Positions 61,867 to 64,000 of a DNA stretch of 64,000 nucleotides are shown here, in pieces. A model generated the notes under the pieces. The model did no database searches, was not told the origin of the DNA, and saw only the letters and a list, made by a program, of their open reading frames with translations. Every line of letters starts with the position of its first letter. The stretch's first letter is position 1. The DNA is from Microbispora rosea subsp. aerata (GTDB taxonomy: Bacteria > Actinomycetota > Actinomycetes > Streptosporangiales > Streptosporangiaceae): assembly GCF_014647835.1 (NCBI RefSeq), contig NZ_BMPY01000025.1:1-64000 (forward strand). Direction: 5' to 3'. The position numbers and the translations under genes were made by a program.

Positions 61867-64000
61867 TGCCGGCGCTCCGGCGACACCCGGCGCCCGGCCG
61901 GATCCTGGCCGGCGCGGTCGCTCTCCTCGTCGCGGCGGCCTGCCTGGTCCTGACCGTGCCCGCCGCGCCCGGCGCGTCGGCCGCCGTCTGGCAGCCGAAG
62001 ACGCCGCCCCTGACCACGCCCTGGACCGCGCGGGTCTCCCCCTCCAACGCCCTGCCCGAGTATCCGCGCCCTCAGCTCGTCCGGCCCGACTGGCTGAACC
62101 TCAACGGCGTGTGGGAGTTCACCGGGGCGCAGAGCCTCGACTCGCCCCCGATCGGCCGGACGCTGCCGGAGGGCGTGCTCGTGCCGTACCCGATCGAGTC
62201 CGCCCTGTCGGGGATCAAACGCCACGAGGACGCCATGTTCTACCGGCGCTCCTTCACCGTGCCGTCCGGATGGGCCGGACGCCGGGTGATGCTCAACTTC
62301 GGGGCGGTCAACTGGGAGACCCGGGTGTGGGTGAACGGCACCCAGGTCGGCCGGCACACCGGCGGTTACGACGCCTTCTCCTTCGACATCACCCCCGCGC
62401 TGCGGTCGGGCGCGAACGAGCTGATCGTCGGCGTGTCCTCGCCGATTGACGGCGGCACGTTCCCCGTCGGCAAGCAGCGCCGCAACCCGAGCGGCATCTG
62501 GTACACCGCGTCGTCGGGCATCTGGCAGACCGTGTGGCTGGAGCCGGTGAACGCGGCCCACATCACCCGGCTCGACACCACGCCCGACGTGTCCGCCGGC
62601 GTCCTGGACCTCGTCGTGCACGGCACCGGCGACCAGGCGCGGGCCGAGGTGCTGAGCGGCGGCACGGTCGTCGGCTCGGCCACCGGCCCGGTCGGCGCGC
62701 ACATCCGCGTCCCCGTTCCCGGCGCCCGCCTGTGGTCGCCGGACGACCCGTTCCTGTACGACCTGCGCGTCACGCTCGTCGGCGCCGGCGGCGGCGACGT
62801 CGTGACCGGTTACTTCGGCATGCGGTCGATCGGCAAGGCGGTCGTCGGCGGCGTGCTCCGCCCGGTGCTCAACGGCGAGTTCGTGTTCCAGCTCGGCACC
62901 CTCGACCAGGGCTACTGGCCGGACGGCGTCTACACCGCGCCGACGGACGAGGCGCTGCGCTTCGACCTGGAACGGCAGAAGGCCCTGGGCTTCAACATGG
63001 TCCGCAAGCACATCAAGGTCGAGCCCGCCCGCTGGTACTACTGGGCCGACAGGCTGGGCTTGATGGTCTGGCAGGACATGCCCTCGCTCGACGCGGTGGA
63101 CGACCCGCCCGCGCGCAGCCACGCCAACTTCGAGTCCGAGCTGCGCCGGATCGTCGAGCAGCTCAAGGGCATCACGTCGATCGTGATGTGGGTCCCGTTC
63201 AACGAGGGCTGGGGCGAGTACGACAACCAGCGCATCGTCGACCTGGTCCGCTCCATCGACTCCACCCGGCTGATCAACCACGACTCCGGGTCGAACTGCT
63301 GCGTCTCCGACCCGGAGCCGCCCAACGGCGACGTGATCGACGACCACTGGTATCAGGTCCCCGGCGAGACCGACACCCGGCTTCCCACGGCCACCCGGGT
63401 CGCCGTGCTCGGCGAGTTCGGCGGCCTCGGCCGGCGCGTCCAGGGCCACGAGTATCAGCCCGGCGCCGGGTTCGCCTACGGCGACCTGTACCCGGACGAG
63501 GTCTCGCTGACCAACCGGTACGTCGAGGTCACCAGGCAGGTGGAACGGCTCGTGCACACCCGCGGGCTGTCCGCCTCGGTCTACACCGAGCCGTACGACG
63601 TGGAGAACGAGGTCAACGGGTTCTACACCTACGACCGCCGGGTGCTGAAGATGACCGAGTCGCGTGTGCGGGACGCCAACCGGCGCCTGCTGGCGGTCGC
63701 GGCGGGCGCCGACGTCCCCCGGGGCGAGCTGGTGTCGCTGCGGGTCACCACGCCCGGCTACACCGGCCGCCACCTGCGCCACCGCGACGGGCTCGCCCGC
63801 ACCGACGTGGTCGACGGCGCGAGCTCCGACCTGGCCAAGCTGGACGCCACGTTCTGGACCCGCCCGGGCCTGGCCGACCCCTCCTGTGTGTCGTTCGAGT
63901 CGCGCAACTTCCCCGGGGAGTATCTGCGCCACTCGAACTACCGGCTGCGCAAGGACCGGCAGGACGGCACGGCCCTGTTCGCGGCCGACGCGACGTTCTG
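61866..64000 (+). CDS. secreted GH2 glycoside hydrolase with AbfB (CBM42-like) domain, 3' end beyond window
   Basis: At least 711 residues. Signal peptide about 1-40 (ILAGAVALLVAAACLV, ending GASA), GH2 sugar-binding sandwich (LNGVWEF, FYRRSFTVPS, WVNGTQVGRHTGGYD), the sandwich linker, TIM barrel (LDQGYWPDGVY, ALGFNMVRKHIKVEP, DRLGLMVWQDMPS) with the acid/base Glu in WVPFNEGWGEYD and a likely nucleophile Glu in VLGEFGGLG. A C-terminal AbfB-like trefoil begins near 615 (SLRVTTPGYTGRHLRHRDG). AbfB modules bind arabinofuranose side chains, so a hemicellulose substrate is likely. It starts by TGATG coupling to the protease gene. The frame is open to the window end. Confidence 0.9.
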   Translation, partial: MPALRRHPAPGRILAGAVALLVAAACLVLTVPAAPGASAAVWQPKTPPLTTPWTARVSPSNALPEYPRPQLVRPDWLNLNGVWEFTGAQSLDSPPIGRTLPEGVLVPYPIESALSGIKRHEDAMFYRRSFTVPSGWAGRRVMLNFGAVNWETRVWVNGTQVGRHTGGYDAFSFDITPALRSGANELIVGVSSPIDGGTFPVGKQRRNPSGIWYTASSGIWQTVWLEPVNAAHITRLDTTPDVSAGVLDLVVHGTGDQARAEVLSGGTVVGSATGPVGAHIRVPVPGARLWSPDDPFLYDLRVTLVGAGGGDVVTGYFGMRSIGKAVVGGVLRPVLNGEFVFQLGTLDQGYWPDGVYTAPTDEALRFDLERQKALGFNMVRKHIKVEPARWYYWADRLGLMVWQDMPSLDAVDDPPARSHANFESELRRIVEQLKGITSIVMWVPFNEGWGEYDNQRIVDLVRSIDSTRLINHDSGSNCCVSDPEPPNGDVIDDHWYQVPGETDTRLPTATRVAVLGEFGGLGRRVQGHEYQPGAGFAYGDLYPDEVSLTNRYVEVTRQVERLVHTRGLSASVYTEPYDVENEVNGFYTYDRRVLKMTESRVRDANRRLLAVAAGADVPRGELVSLRVTTPGYTGRHLRHRDGLARTDVVDGASSDLAKLDATFWTRPGLADPSCVSFESRNFPGEYLRHSNYRLRKDRQDGTALFAADATF

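Overview
The window is a strongly GC-rich actinobacterial chromosome segment: third codon positions are almost always G or C, GTG and TTG starts are common, and genes often overlap by ATGA, GTGA or TGATG. A streptogrisin-like secreted protease, family 6 cellulase, CBM2 modules with Ser-Pro linkers, a transmembrane Ser/Thr kinase, a ClgR-like regulator beside tandem clpP genes, a Pho-type direct repeat and a CebR-like box all fit a filamentous, saprophytic soil actinomycete. Streptosporangiales (Nonomuraea/Streptosporangium type) is my best guess; Streptomyces is not excluded.

Layout. 0-6 kb: the tail of a CBM2 secreted protein, small membrane proteins, a YfcE-like phosphodiesterase, a Ppx/GppA phosphatase and RecQ. 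6-16 kb: a zinc-ribbon protein, Tex, then a histidine-utilisation block (RpiR-type regulator, urocanate hydratase, M20 amidohydrolase) with two copies of one candidate operator, and an MBL-fold hydrolase. 16-23 kb: STAS protein, a two-domain ferritin-like protein facing a hemerythrin protein, a CBM2/Cip1-like secreted protein, a ROK protein and an Lrp regulator. 23-29.5 kb: a tightly coupled peptide ABC transporter operon ending in an M24-fold protein that has lost most metal ligands. 29.5-36 kb: small stress and membrane genes, a PHO-box-like promoter driving a mini-ORF and a small membrane protein, a manganese riboswitch with a TerC gene, and a phosphopantetheinyl transferase. 36-46 kb: SMP-30 lactonase, a large FAD/Fe-S D-2-hydroxyacid dehydrogenase, a MarR-controlled FAD monooxygenase/DUF3237/CocE hydrolase cluster, and an Rpn-like nuclease gene with a partial tandem copy. 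46-51 kb: kptA, a probable restriction-endonuclease remnant, an HTH protein of unknown family, clgR-like gene and clpP pair, and an HSL-type esterase. 51-64 kb: GH6 cellulase, MmcQ protein, an MFS fragment, a His-rich metal-binding protein, furA-katG, a collapsed GH2/LacI divergent pair, a kinase, and a protease-lectin gene translationally coupled to a GH2-AbfB glycosidase behind a CebR-like palindrome.

Common themes are plant-polysaccharide scavenging (CBM2, GH6, GH2, Cip1-like, lectin-protease), peptide and histidine use, oxidative and metal homeostasis (katG/furA, ferritin-like, hemerythrin, Mn riboswitch) and ongoing genome decay. The same unusual repeat length, about 36 bp, recurs at three unrelated loci. 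No tRNA, rRNA, CRISPR array, intact insertion sequence or prophage was found.
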